Assembly: GCA_963978235.1 (NCBI GenBank)
Contig: CAXBQM010000004.1
Span: 1-32,833 of the forward strand
From: UBA7398 sp963978235
GTDB taxonomy: Bacteria > Actinomycetota > Actinomycetes > Nanopelagicales > Nanopelagicaceae
Reading direction: 5' to 3'
DNA length: 32,833 nt
The position numbers and the translations under genes were made by a program. Below are positions 7,827 through 16,922 of this stretch, one piece after another; the stretch's first letter is position 1; each line of letters begins with the position of its first letter. The notes below the pieces were generated by a model, which saw only the letters and a program-made list of their open reading frames with translations, was not told the DNA's origin and searched no databases.

Positions 7827-9563
7827 ATGTTGCGAATGTCCTCACTCTTTCTTCGCACACTTCGCGATGATCCGGCTGATGCTGAAGTTGCTAGCCATAA
7901 ATTATTAGTTCGCGCAGGTTATGTCCGACGAATTGCAGCCGGCGTATATTCCTGGTTACCACTTGGTTACATCATCTATCGAAATATTGAACGCGTTGTA
8001 CGAGAAGAGATGGATGCGGCGGGATTTCAAGAAGTTCACTTCCCAGCGCTGCTTCCGAAAGAACCGTACGAGCGAACAAATAGATGGGCAGAGTACGGTC
8101 CAGATCTTTTTCGCTTACAAGATCGCAAAGGTGGCGATTACTTACTAGGACCAACTCACGAAGAGATGTTTACCTTGATGGTGAAAGGTGAATATTCGTC
8201 ATATAAAGATCTGCCGCTTTCTATCTATCAAATTCAAACAAAATATCGCGATGAACCACGGCCACGCAGTGGAATTATCCGTGGTCGAGAATTTGTGATG
8301 AAAGATTCCTACTCATTTGATGTTGACGATGCTGGGTTAGAAGTCTCGTATGAGAAACATCGCCAGGCGTATATCAAAACGTTTGATCGATTGGGATTGA
8401 AGTACAACATCGTGAAAGCAATGTCCGGCGCGATGGGCGGATCGCGATCGGAAGAGTTTCTTGCACCATGTCCTACTGGTGAAGATACCTATGTCCTCTG
8501 CGAAAAATGTGGGTATGCCGCAAACGTGGAAGCGATGACAACTCCAGAAGTAAAAGGTGACACCACTACACCGCCAGCGATAGAAGTACTTGATACGCCA
8601 AATACTCCAACCATCGATTCATTAGTTGATGTGATGAATGCGAAATTTGGACCAGGACATAAAGCTTCTGATACGTTAAAAAATATTCTCCTGATTGCAG
8701 ATGGGGAAGCGATTTCAGTACTTGTTCCAGGTGATCGAGAAGTTGATGTCAAACGAGTGCAAGCAAATCTTCCGGGCGTCAAAGAACTTCGACTCTTTGA
8801 AGAAGAAGATTTCGCTAAACGAAAAGAACTTGTTAAAGGATATGTCGGCCCGCAGGATGCAAAGCGGTTTGGATTGAAACTTTATGCCGATCCGCGAATC
8901 GCAGTAGGAACGCATTGGATTACCGGTGCGAATCAACTCAACAAACATGCCCGATATGTCACACACGGTAGAGATTTCACGGTTGATGGTTTTATTGAAG
9001 CGGTCGAAGTTCGTGCCGGTGATCCGTGTCCGCAATGTCACGCGCCTGTGATTATCGATCGCGCCATTGAAATTGGTCATATTTTCCAACTGGGACGTAA
9101 GTACGCTCAAGCACTCGATCTCACCGTTCTCGATGCAGATGGAAAATCTCAAGTTGTCACCATGGGTTCGTATGGCATTGGAGTTTCGCGGGCAGTAGCA
9201 GCGGTAGCAGAACAGAGCCATGATGAGATTGGTTTAATCTGGCCGTTAGAAGTTGCGCCAGCGAAAGTGCATATTGTTGCTACAGGGAAAGATGATCTGC
9301 CATTTGAAACTGCGGAAAAATTAGCTACCTCGCTTGAAGCGAATGGAATTTCGGTCATGCTCGATGATCGCCGTGAAGCATCACCAGGCGTTAAATTTAA
9401 AGATGCAGAACTGATTGGCAATCCGATTATCGTTATTGTGGGTAAAGCCCTTGCTGATGGAAAAGTAGAAGTTCGAATCCGCAAAACTGGCGATAAGCGC
9501 GAAGTCGCATTGACCGATGCGATCTCCGAAATTTCTTCGCTGGTTAAATTCCCTAAAAACTAG
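7827..9563 (+). CDS. proS: Prolyl-tRNA synthetase, bacterial type with editing domain
   Basis: It charges tRNA-Pro with proline in the cytosol. This is a class II synthetase of 578 aa with motif 1 around LVRAGYVRRIAAGVYSWLPLG (about residues 29-49), motif 2 around YRDEPRPRSG...GREFVMKDSYSF (about 140-165), and motif 3 GSYGIGVSR near 446. The region between about 220 and 390 is the inserted editing (INS) domain, so this is the bacterial rather than the eukaryote-like form. The C-terminal anticodon-binding domain follows (VHIVATGKDD onward). The start MLRMSSLFLRTLR matches the family; a second Met at codon 4 is possible. Confidence 0.97.
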   Translation: MLRMSSLFLRTLRDDPADAEVASHKLLVRAGYVRRIAAGVYSWLPLGYIIYRNIERVVREEMDAAGFQEVHFPALLPKEPYERTNRWAEYGPDLFRLQDRKGGDYLLGPTHEEMFTLMVKGEYSSYKDLPLSIYQIQTKYRDEPRPRSGIIRGREFVMKDSYSFDVDDAGLEVSYEKHRQAYIKTFDRLGLKYNIVKAMSGAMGGSRSEEFLAPCPTGEDTYVLCEKCGYAANVEAMTTPEVKGDTTTPPAIEVLDTPNTPTIDSLVDVMNAKFGPGHKASDTLKNILLIADGEAISVLVPGDREVDVKRVQANLPGVKELRLFEEEDFAKRKELVKGYVGPQDAKRFGLKLYADPRIAVGTHWITGANQLNKHARYVTHGRDFTVDGFIEAVEVRAGDPCPQCHAPVIIDRAIEIGHIFQLGRKYAQALDLTVLDADGKSQVVTMGSYGIGVSRAVAAVAEQSHDEIGLIWPLEVAPAKVHIVATGKDDLPFETAEKLATSLEANGISVMLDDRREASPGVKFKDAELIGNPIIVIVGKALADGKVEVRIRKTGDKREVALTDAISEISSLVKFPKN

Positions 9564-10333
9564 TGGATATTTCACTTACCACCCTCTTCTTTCTCTTACT
9601 GGCATCAGGGTTTGCCGGCTTAGTTGATTCCATGGCGGGCGGTGGCGGGCTTATTCAATTACCTGCGTTATTAGTCGCACTTCCTGATACTGAGACGGCT
9701 ACGGTTTTGGGAACAAATAAATTGCCATCATTTCTTGGCACAACAACTGCGGCAACAACTTATGTCCGACGCCGTAAACCCGATTGGCGATTAACCTGCG
9801 CGATGGCGCTGCCAGCATTTATCGGTTCAATGCTTGGCGCAGCGGTTGCAAGTAATTTCCCCAAAGATGCTGCCCGACCTTTTGTTTTAATTTTGCTTAT
9901 CGTTGTTGCGCTCTATACCTGGCGTCGCAAAGAGTTAGGGCTCAACGAAAATTTACGATTTGCACGTCAACACACTTTATTGATTGCGCTCATTAGTGGT
10001 TTAGCTATTGGTTTTTACGACGGAATATTCGGACCAGGAACTGGCGCATTTCTGATGGTGGTATTGGTAGCCATTATTGGAATGGAGTTTCTTGATGCGA
10101 CGGTAACGACAAAAATTACAAATTGGGGAACAAATCTCGCAGCTCTTCTTATCTTTGGTTTTCACGGACATATCATCTGGATAATTGGTCTGGTGATGGC
10201 GATTTCCAACGTTGCTGGCAATCAGATTGGCGCCCGGCTTGCGCTTCGTGGTGGATCAGGTTTAGTGAGAAGAGCATTCCTTGGTGTCACCCTGATATTG
10301 ATTATTCGGTTAGCAGTCGATATCTTTAGTTAG
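9563..10333 (+). CDS. TSUP (TauE/SafE, YfcA-like) membrane permease
   Basis: A 256-aa protein with about eight transmembrane segments in two similar halves. The first half contains GLVDSMAGGGGLIQLPALL with GTNKLPS, and the second contains GFYDGIFGPGTGAFLM with TTKITNWGTNLAAL. These paired glycine-rich motifs define the TSUP family, whose members move sulfite, organosulfonates or small organic anions. The substrate here is unknown. The GTG start overlaps the proS TAG by one base, so expression is probably coupled with proS. Nothing in the context points to a sulfur pathway. Confidence 0.85.
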   Translation: MDISLTTLFFLLLASGFAGLVDSMAGGGGLIQLPALLVALPDTETATVLGTNKLPSFLGTTTAATTYVRRRKPDWRLTCAMALPAFIGSMLGAAVASNFPKDAARPFVLILLIVVALYTWRRKELGLNENLRFARQHTLLIALISGLAIGFYDGIFGPGTGAFLMVVLVAIIGMEFLDATVTTKITNWGTNLAALLIFGFHGHIIWIIGLVMAISNVAGNQIGARLALRGGSGLVRRAFLGVTLILIIRLAVDIFS

Positions 10334-10371
10334 TAATACAACTTAACAACAATTGAAAATTAGAGGTTTAG

Positions 10372-10836
10372 ATGGCAACGCGCGAAGAGTTACTTACTTA
10401 TTTAGCACCGATTGTTCAGAGTGCAACGGCAGTTTTAGAAGATGTCACTATTACTCCGGCTGGTCGAAGCCGCGTTATTTCAGTCATTGTAGATAGCGAG
10501 AGCCATAACCTTTCACTTGATGAAGTCACGGGAATTTCCCGAAAAGTCTCAGAAGCGCTCGATAATTTTTCAAAGTTAGACGATAAGCCATTCACTCTCG
10601 AAGTTACCTCACCGGGCGTAGATCGCCCTCTTACTGCTGAACGGCATTGGCGTAAAAACATTGGGCGACTTGTAAAAGTCACTTTAAATAATGGGGAAGT
10701 AGTGACCGGTCGACTTTCTGCGCTCGATAATTCTGATGTGTCGCTGACTTTGCCGAAGACTGAGCAGAAAATTTCGCGTGCCGAGATTAAACGAGCAGTT
10801 ATTGAAATTGAATTTAATCGTAAGGCAGGTGCCTAA
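10372..10836 (+). CDS. rimP: Ribosome maturation factor RimP
   Basis: It assists 30S subunit maturation. The 154-aa protein has the N-terminal alpha/beta domain with ISVIVDSE and LDEVTGISRKVSEALD, the conserved LEVTSPGVDRPL signature near residues 79-90, and a C-terminal SH3-like domain (VVTGRLSALDN...ISRAEIKRAVIEIEF). An AGAGG precedes the ATG. Its stop overlaps the nusA start by one base, the classic rimP-nusA-infB order. The 38-base gap upstream holds no recognisable terminator. Confidence 0.95.
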   Translation: MATREELLTYLAPIVQSATAVLEDVTITPAGRSRVISVIVDSESHNLSLDEVTGISRKVSEALDNFSKLDDKPFTLEVTSPGVDRPLTAERHWRKNIGRLVKVTLNNGEVVTGRLSALDNSDVSLTLPKTEQKISRAEIKRAVIEIEFNRKAGA

Positions 10837-11804
10837 TGCATGTTGATATGAAAGCACTTGAAGCGCTCACTACCGAACGAGATATCTCGCTCGACCGATT
10901 AATTCTGGCAATTGAGATTGCAGTAAAAACTGCGTATGCGCAGAGTGAAGAAGCCAAACCATTTGCTCATGCAAAACTTGATCGCGAGACTGGCGAAATC
11001 AAGATCATCATTCCAACATTTGGTCCAGATGGCGAAAAGATCAGCGATGAGATTGAAGAACTTGGAGCATTTAGCCGAGTTGCCACATCAACTGCGCGGC
11101 AAGTAATTAAAGAGAAAATACGAGAATCAAAAGACGCAGAGATTGTTGGTGAATTCACCGCATCGGTGGGCGATATTGTTTCTGGCGTCATTCAACAAGG
11201 TCGCGATCAGAAGATGGTCTACGTCAATCTTGGACGCGTTGAAGGTCGAGTGCCCCCACACGAGCAAGTTCCTGGTGAGGTTTACACTCACGGCGAACGT
11301 ATGAAGTGTTTTGTTGTTGAAGTAAAGCAAGGACCTAAAGGTCCAGAAGTTTTACTTTCTCGAAGTCATCCAGCGCTGGTGAAACAACTTTTTGCACTTG
11401 AAGTTCCAGAAATACGCGAACGCGCTGTAGAAATTATGGGTGTAGCTCGTGAAGCAGGTCATCGCACGAAGATTGCCGTTCGTACTCATCGCGCCGGAGT
11501 AAGTCCGAAAGGATCACTTATCGGACCAATGGGTGCACGTGCCAGAGCAGTTATGGATGAATTACACGGCGAGAAGATTGATATTGTCGATTGGTCAGAA
11601 GATCCCGCAACATATGTCGGTAACGCATTAGCGCCGGCACGAGTATCGAGCGTTGAAGTGGTCAACCTTGATATGCGCTCGGCGAAAGTTGTGGTCCCCG
11701 ATTATCAACTCTCACTTGCGATTGGCAAAGATGGGCAGAACGCTCGATTGGCTGCTCGTCTTACCGGCTGGCGAATTGATATCCATTCGGATGCGGTAGG
11801 GTAA
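10836..11804 (+). CDS. nusA: Transcription termination/antitermination factor NusA
   Basis: It binds RNA polymerase and nascent RNA and modulates pausing, termination and antitermination. The 322-aa protein has the N-terminal polymerase-binding domain (about 1-115), an S1 domain (GDIVSGVIQQG...VLLSRSHP, about 110-180) and two KH domains ending in SLAIGKDGQNARLAARLTGW. It lacks the acidic C-terminal repeats of the E. coli protein, which is usual in Actinobacteria. ATG 10836 overlaps the rimP stop; ATG 10848 is an alternative. The usual next gene, ylxR/rnpM, is absent. Confidence 0.96.
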   Translation: MHVDMKALEALTTERDISLDRLILAIEIAVKTAYAQSEEAKPFAHAKLDRETGEIKIIIPTFGPDGEKISDEIEELGAFSRVATSTARQVIKEKIRESKDAEIVGEFTASVGDIVSGVIQQGRDQKMVYVNLGRVEGRVPPHEQVPGEVYTHGERMKCFVVEVKQGPKGPEVLLSRSHPALVKQLFALEVPEIRERAVEIMGVAREAGHRTKIAVRTHRAGVSPKGSLIGPMGARARAVMDELHGEKIDIVDWSEDPATYVGNALAPARVSSVEVVNLDMRSAKVVVPDYQLSLAIGKDGQNARLAARLTGWRIDIHSDAVG

Positions 11805-11949
11805 GGGCACTGGCGCATTCGCCCAGTAATAAGGAGCACAAGGCAATGGCACTTTAATGAGCATCGCACGATCATGAGTGGTACAAGAAAATAGGCCACG
11901 CGCTCCGATTAAGTAATTAAGAAGAACGCAGGGCCCAGACAGGAGAACT
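11805..11949 (+). promoter_or_regulatory. infB leader with hairpin and three chained mini-ORFs
   Basis: This 145-base gap has a hairpin at 11809-11827 (ACTGGCG against CGCCCAGT with one bulge; GGCG/CGCC is a perfect core). An AAGGAG ribosome site follows at 11831-11836. Then come three tiny reading frames linked by overlapping stop and start codons: MAL (11846-11857), MSIARS (11857-11877) and MSGTRK (11874-11894). infB has its own AGGAG at 11941-11945. The layout suggests translation through short peptides ahead of infB. Function is inferred only. Confidence 0.45.
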
Positions 11950-14682
11950 GTGGCGAAGGTCCGCGTTTACGAATTAGCAAAAGATTTAGGTATGGAGAGC
12001 AAGGATGTCCTTGCCAAACTCCAAGAGATGGGCGAGTTTGTTCGCTCTGCATCCTCAACTGTTGAACCGCCAGTTGTAAGACGGTTATTAGAAAAATATC
12101 CACCAGTTGCAAAACCTGTCGAAGAGAAGAAACCTGCTGCAAAGAAAGCTCCGGCTAAAAAGAGCGCAGCGAAGAAAGTCGCCGAGCCATCAGAGAATCC
12201 ATCAGATGTCGCTTCTGGAAGTGCTGCCGAACCAATTATTGAAAGTAAACCACCAGTAACTCCTGCGCCAACGCAAACACAGACTCCGACAACTTCATCG
12301 CCAACTCCTAACCCAACTCAATTACCGAAACCACCACGCGCTGGAAATAATCCATTTAGTGGTGCAATGCCACGTCCACCACGTGCTGGAAATAATCCAT
12401 TTGGAACTCCCGGTGCACCACGTCCTGCGCAACGTCCAGGTGGTGCGCCACAACGACCAGGTTCTGCTCCGCAAAGACCAGGTTCAACACCACAAAGACC
12501 AGGCCAACGTCCTGGCGGTCCAGGAATGGCAGGGCCACGACCAGGATCTGTTCGTCCAGGTTTTGCTGCGCGTCCTAATCAACGTCCACAAGGTGATCGA
12601 CCATTTAATAAAGATGGACAACGACGCGATGGTCAATTTGGCGGACAACGTCCAGGTGGCGCGCCATCTCCGTATCGCTCACAAGGTGCACCATCAAGTG
12701 GTGGTCCAAGTAGTGGTGGATTTGGTGGCAAAGGTGGAAAACCACAACAACGTGGTGGCGCCGGTGGTGCATTTGGAAAACAGAATGGCAAGAAACGTAA
12801 AAATATAAAGAGCAAGAAGACCCGTCGTGAAGAGATCGACAATATGCAAGCGCCAACACTTGGCGGTGCAGTTGTTCCTCGTGGCAATGGTCAGACAGTT
12901 CGACTTCGTCGCGGCTCTTCGCTTGCAGATTTTGCCGAGAAAATTGGCGCAGATCCCGCAGCGCTGGTCTCCGTTCTCTTCCATCTTGGTGAAATGGTGA
13001 CTGCAACACAATCAGTTAATGAAGATGTCTTTGCAGTTCTCGGTGGCGAATTTGGATATGACATCCAGATTGTTTCGCCTGAAGATGAAGATCGTGAAAT
13101 TCTTGAAGGCTTTGATATCAATCTGGCGCAAGAACTTGCCGATATTGATCCAGAAGATTTAGAGATCAGACCGCCAGTAGTGACAGTGATGGGCCACGTT
13201 GATCACGGTAAGACTCGACTCCTTGATGCGATTCGCCAGACTGAAGTTGTTAAAGGTGAAGCGGGTGGAATTACTCAGCACATTGGTGCGTATCAAATTC
13301 ATCATGATCACGATGGCGTTAATCGTGCGATTACATTTATTGATACACCGGGCCACGAAGCCTTCACCGCAATGCGTGCTCGTGGTGCAAAAGTCACGGA
13401 TATCGCAGTACTTGTAGTCGCGGCTGACGATGGCGTTATGCCACAAACGATTGAAGCGCTTAATCACGCGCAAGCAGCGAACGTTCCTATCGTTGTAGCG
13501 GTGAACAAAGTAGATAAAGAAGGAGCAAATCCAGGCAAGATTCGCCAGCAATTAACAGAGTACAACCTCGTTGCTGAAGAGTATGGTGGCGAGACAATTT
13601 TCGTTGATGTTTCGGCGAAAAATGGCACCGGCATGGATAACTTAATCGATGCAATTCTTCTTACAGCAGATGCCGCAATTGATTTGCGCGCAATTGCCGA
13701 TGATGATGCACGTGGTGTTGCTATCGAAGCGCACCTCGATAAAGGACGCGGTCCCGTTGCAACGGTTCTGGTTCAACGCGGCACACTTAACGTCGGCGAT
13801 GCAATTGTTGCGGGCGCATCCTTCGGTCGTGTTCGCGCAATGCTCGATGAATTTGGCCATGAATTGGAAGTTGCTGGTCCTTCTCGACCAGTACAAGTTC
13901 TTGGTTTCACTTCTGTTCCAAGTGCCGGTGATAGTTTCATCGTCGCACCGGATGATCGAACTGCTCGCCAAATTGCAGAGAAGCGACAGGCGGCCGAACG
14001 TCACGCAGCGCTTGCGAAAGCACGTAAGAAAGTTTCGTTGGAAGACTTCCTTGAGCAATCGAAGGTCACCACGCTTAACCTCATTATTAAAGGTGACGTG
14101 AGCGGTTCGGTTGAAGCGTTAGAAGATGCGCTCGTACAACTTGATGTCGGTACCGAAGTTGATCTTCGCGTTATCCATCGTGGCGTCGGTGCAATCACGA
14201 AGAGCGACATCACGTTAGCGTCGGCATCAGAAGCGGTCGTTATCGGCTTTAACGTGAAACCAGAACCACACACTGCAGTCTTCGCCGATGAAGAGGGCGT
14301 AGAAATTCGCTTCTACTCTGTTATTTACAAAGCAATCGAAGAGATTGAACAAGCTCTTAAGGGACTGCTCAAACCAGAGTATGAAGAGGCTGTCATTGGA
14401 AATGCTGAAGTCCGTGACATCTTTAAGTCGAGCAAGTTTGGAACAATCGCCGGCTCAATGGTTAGCGATGGCATCATTCGCCGAAATGCAAAGGCGCGAG
14501 TTATGCGCGGTGGCGTAGTGATTGGCGATAACTTGCAGGTGGAATCCTTAAAGCGATTTAAGGATGACGCAACTGAAGTTCGTGAGGGTTACGAGTGCGG
14601 TATCGGACTTGGCTCTTATAAGGACATTCAAGTGGGCGACACCGTTCAAGTCTTTGAGATGCGCGAGAAGAAGCGGGCATAA
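11950..14682 (+). CDS. infB: Translation initiation factor IF-2
   Basis: The GTPase that brings initiator tRNA to the 30S subunit and promotes subunit joining. The 910-aa protein starts MAKVRVYELAKDLG, a typical actinobacterial IF2 start. It then has a basic, Ala/Lys-rich segment and a long Pro/Gly/Arg/Gln-rich linker (about residues 110-280). The G domain has GHVDHGKT (415-422), DTPGHEAFT (G3) and NKVDKEGA (G4), followed by the domains that bind the ribosome and fMet-tRNA. The GTG is preceded by AGGAG. The linker contains imperfect repeats and is probably disordered. rbfA follows after two bases. Confidence 0.98.
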   Translation: MAKVRVYELAKDLGMESKDVLAKLQEMGEFVRSASSTVEPPVVRRLLEKYPPVAKPVEEKKPAAKKAPAKKSAAKKVAEPSENPSDVASGSAAEPIIESKPPVTPAPTQTQTPTTSSPTPNPTQLPKPPRAGNNPFSGAMPRPPRAGNNPFGTPGAPRPAQRPGGAPQRPGSAPQRPGSTPQRPGQRPGGPGMAGPRPGSVRPGFAARPNQRPQGDRPFNKDGQRRDGQFGGQRPGGAPSPYRSQGAPSSGGPSSGGFGGKGGKPQQRGGAGGAFGKQNGKKRKNIKSKKTRREEIDNMQAPTLGGAVVPRGNGQTVRLRRGSSLADFAEKIGADPAALVSVLFHLGEMVTATQSVNEDVFAVLGGEFGYDIQIVSPEDEDREILEGFDINLAQELADIDPEDLEIRPPVVTVMGHVDHGKTRLLDAIRQTEVVKGEAGGITQHIGAYQIHHDHDGVNRAITFIDTPGHEAFTAMRARGAKVTDIAVLVVAADDGVMPQTIEALNHAQAANVPIVVAVNKVDKEGANPGKIRQQLTEYNLVAEEYGGETIFVDVSAKNGTGMDNLIDAILLTADAAIDLRAIADDDARGVAIEAHLDKGRGPVATVLVQRGTLNVGDAIVAGASFGRVRAMLDEFGHELEVAGPSRPVQVLGFTSVPSAGDSFIVAPDDRTARQIAEKRQAAERHAALAKARKKVSLEDFLEQSKVTTLNLIIKGDVSGSVEALEDALVQLDVGTEVDLRVIHRGVGAITKSDITLASASEAVVIGFNVKPEPHTAVFADEEGVEIRFYSVIYKAIEEIEQALKGLLKPEYEEAVIGNAEVRDIFKSSKFGTIAGSMVSDGIIRRNAKARVMRGGVVIGDNLQVESLKRFKDDATEVREGYECGIGLGSYKDIQVGDTVQVFEMREKKRA
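12331..12510 (+). repeat. Imperfect coding repeats in the IF-2 linker
   Basis: A 27-base unit encoding PPRAGNNPF occurs at 12331-12357 and again at 12376-12402 with one silent mismatch. It is followed by several units of the type QRPGxxP with a period near 21 bases. They make a Pro/Arg/Gly-rich disordered linker. Low-complexity sequence of this kind can vary in copy number between strains. Confidence 0.75.
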
Positions 14683-14684
14683 CT

Positions 14685-15110
14685 ATGGGCGCTTCCCATC
14701 GTGCAGAAAAAGTTGCAGACCGGATCAAAGTGGTCGTGGCACAGACCCTTGAAACAAAGGTAAAAGATCCACGACTTGGATTTATCACCATCACCGATGT
14801 GCGTATTACCGGCGACTTACAACAAGCTTCAATTTTCTACACCGTTCTCGGTGATGATGAAGCGAAGAGCGCAACTGCCGCTGCACTGAAAAGTGCAAAA
14901 GGTCTGCTGCGAAGTGAAGTAGGAAAAGATCTCGGCATGCGAATTACACCGACGTTGGAATTCTTTTCGGATGGTCTCTCTGAAACAGTTAAACAATTCG
15001 ATGATTTAATGGATCGCGTTCACCAAAAAGATGCGGAATTGGAAGCGCTTCGAAAAGGCGCACAACCAATCGCTGCTGATCCATATAAGCCTCATAAAAC
15101 TCATGAGTGA
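14685..15110 (+). CDS. rbfA: Ribosome-binding factor A
   Basis: A cold-shock-associated 30S assembly factor that helps 16S rRNA 5' processing. The 141-aa protein has a type II KH-like fold: RAEKVADRIKVVVAQTL, DPRLGFITITDVRITGDLQQASIFYTVLGD, and a late LEFFSDGLSE helix/strand region. It begins two bases after infB and its end overlaps truB by 8 bases, so the whole series is probably one transcript. The C-terminal tail beyond about residue 120 is charged and not conserved. Confidence 0.95.
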   Translation: MGASHRAEKVADRIKVVVAQTLETKVKDPRLGFITITDVRITGDLQQASIFYTVLGDDEAKSATAAALKSAKGLLRSEVGKDLGMRITPTLEFFSDGLSETVKQFDDLMDRVHQKDAELEALRKGAQPIAADPYKPHKTHE

Positions 15111-16005
15111 TGGCTTTCTTGTCATCGATAAACCAGGTGGCATTACAAGTCATGACGTTGTAGGAAAACTTCGGAAAGTATTTGGCACTCGTCGAGTAGG
15201 CCATGCCGGCACGCTCGATCCGATGGCAACTGGAGTGCTCGTCATTGGCATCAACAACGCTACGAGATTTCTCCAGTACATCACCGAAGGCAAGAAGCGC
15301 TACATCGGAACGATTCGACTCGGTTCATCTACAGTGACCGATGATCGCGAAGGTGAGATTGTAAAAAAAGCACTGCCCGAAAAAATTTTAGAAATATCTG
15401 ATGCCCAGATCTCATCAGGTTTGGCAGCGATGGTGGGAGAGATTTCACAACGTCCAAGTTCTGTCTCTGCAATTAAAGTTGATGGCAAGCGCGCTTATGA
15501 CCGAGTACGGGAAGGTGAAATTGTCGAACTTCCAGCTCGCACAGTAACTATCGATGAAATCACTATTCAAAATATTGAACGGTCCGATGACGGAATTGAT
15601 ATCACGATTGATGTGCGTTGTTCGGCTGGCACTTACATTCGCGCTATCGCCAGAGATCTCGGCGATTCACTCGGAGTTGGTGGACATTTAATTTCACTTC
15701 ATCGCACGGAAGTCACACCATTCCATGTGATGGATTCAGTAGCGCTAGAGAGCGCCACACCAGAAAACTTGATTCCACTACTGGCAGTTGCCCAGCGGAT
15801 ATTTCCCGTTCGCACCATTGATTTCGCTGAACGAAATGAATTGACCTTTGGTCGTGCGCTCTCGCCATCAAGTTTCTCCGGAATTGGTGTCGCAGTCTTT
15901 GATCACACGGTTTGTGCGTTGATTGAAAATAAACCGGCAGGTGCACAACCGATCGCGGTATTTATTACTCAACAAGATCTCCGCAACGAAAGCGTGGAAG
16001 AATAA
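15103..16005 (+). CDS. truB: tRNA pseudouridine(55) synthase
   Basis: It makes pseudouridine 55 in the T-loop of tRNAs. With the start at ATG 15103 it is 300 aa and begins MSDGFLVIDKPGGITSHDVV, the usual TruB N-terminus. The catalytic aspartate is Asp39 in GHAGTLDPMATG. SAGTYIRAIARDLG near the middle is the second conserved motif. A longer in-frame start at 15031 would add 24 residues lying within rbfA with no family match, so I prefer 15103, which overlaps rbfA by 8 bases. The C-terminal domain is the actinobacterial type. Confidence 0.96.
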   Translation: MSDGFLVIDKPGGITSHDVVGKLRKVFGTRRVGHAGTLDPMATGVLVIGINNATRFLQYITEGKKRYIGTIRLGSSTVTDDREGEIVKKALPEKILEISDAQISSGLAAMVGEISQRPSSVSAIKVDGKRAYDRVREGEIVELPARTVTIDEITIQNIERSDDGIDITIDVRCSAGTYIRAIARDLGDSLGVGGHLISLHRTEVTPFHVMDSVALESATPENLIPLLAVAQRIFPVRTIDFAERNELTFGRALSPSSFSGIGVAVFDHTVCALIENKPAGAQPIAVFITQQDLRNESVEE

Positions 16006-16010
16006 CGCTT

Positions 16011-16922
16011 ATGTCTCATGCAATCACCTGGCATGGTGGCGGAAAACCGACGCCAACTGTTGTCATAGGGATCTTTGATGGTGTTCATCAAGGACATCAA
16101 GAGATTATTCGCCGAGCTAAGAAATATGGAAAACCAGTTACCGTGCTGACGTTCTTTCCTCATCCCACATCGGTTTTCGCGCCGGAACGAACTCCGTCCC
16201 AACTCTTATCGCTCTCCGGACGCATCACGCAATTACTCCACCATGGCGCAGACAGTGTTGCAGTCATTGAATTCACTCGCGAATTTGCAGCGTTATCGCC
16301 GGATGCATTTATTGAAGAGATATTAGTGAAGCAACTTCATGCAGAACATATTGTGGTTGGTGCAAATTTCACGTTTGGTTCAAAAGCAGCCGGCGATGTG
16401 AACTATCTATTACAAGCCTCTTCGAAGTACGGATTTACAGTCGATGGCGTGGAATTAGTCTCGCATTCTGGTGATGTTGTCTCTTCAACTCGCATTAGAA
16501 AAACTATTCTCAGCGGCGGTGTAGAAAGTGCGCGCGAACTTTTAACTCGGCCACATCAGATAACGGGGCCGGTTGTCCATGGTGAGAAACGTGGTCGCAC
16601 GATTGGTTATCCCACTGCAAATGTCGATGTCTTTCCCAACGCAACTATTCCCACTGATGGCGTTTATGCAGGATGGCTGACAGTAGGAGAGCAGCGATGG
16701 CCAGCAGCAATCTCGATTGGAACTAATCCAACATTTGAAGGAGTACGCGCTCGACAAGTTGAAGCGTATGCACTTGATAGAAATGATTTGGATCTTTATG
16801 GCCAAGAAGCGATCATCGAATTTGGTTGGCGATTACGCGACACCATTAAATTTGACGGCCTAGATCCACTCTTAGTTCAGATGAAGAAAGATTGCGATCG
16901 CACGCGAGAACTCACTGCGTAA
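16011..16922 (+). CDS. ribF: Bifunctional riboflavin kinase / FAD synthetase
   Basis: It phosphorylates riboflavin to FMN and adenylates FMN to FAD. The 303-aa protein has the N-terminal nucleotidyltransferase domain with GIFDGVHQGH (20-29), VVGANFTFG, and SSTRIRKTI. The C-terminal riboflavin kinase domain has GRTIGYPTANV (PTAN at 201-204) and GVYAG...SIGTNPTF. Both domains are complete. It starts five bases after truB and ends ahead of the rpsO leader, in the conserved truB-ribF-rpsO order. Confidence 0.97.
   Translation: MSHAITWHGGGKPTPTVVIGIFDGVHQGHQEIIRRAKKYGKPVTVLTFFPHPTSVFAPERTPSQLLSLSGRITQLLHHGADSVAVIEFTREFAALSPDAFIEEILVKQLHAEHIVVGANFTFGSKAAGDVNYLLQASSKYGFTVDGVELVSHSGDVVSSTRIRKTILSGGVESARELLTRPHQITGPVVHGEKRGRTIGYPTANVDVFPNATIPTDGVYAGWLTVGEQRWPAAISIGTNPTFEGVRARQVEAYALDRNDLDLYGQEAIIEFGWRLRDTIKFDGLDPLLVQMKKDCDRTRELTA

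Noticed and set aside
8715..9221. A 168-codon minus-strand frame inside proS
   Set aside because: It mirrors conserved prolyl-tRNA synthetase sequence, has no family features, and no neighbouring minus-strand genes support it.
12331..12510. Possible CRISPR or mobile repeat array
   Set aside because: The repeats are in frame, imperfect and encode a low-complexity linker within infB; there are no spacers or cas genes.
12359..12808. A + strand frame of 149 codons inside infB, rich in His, Val and Gln
   Set aside because: It is the shifted reading of the Pro/Gly/Arg repeat linker of IF-2; low-complexity sequence keeps several frames open.
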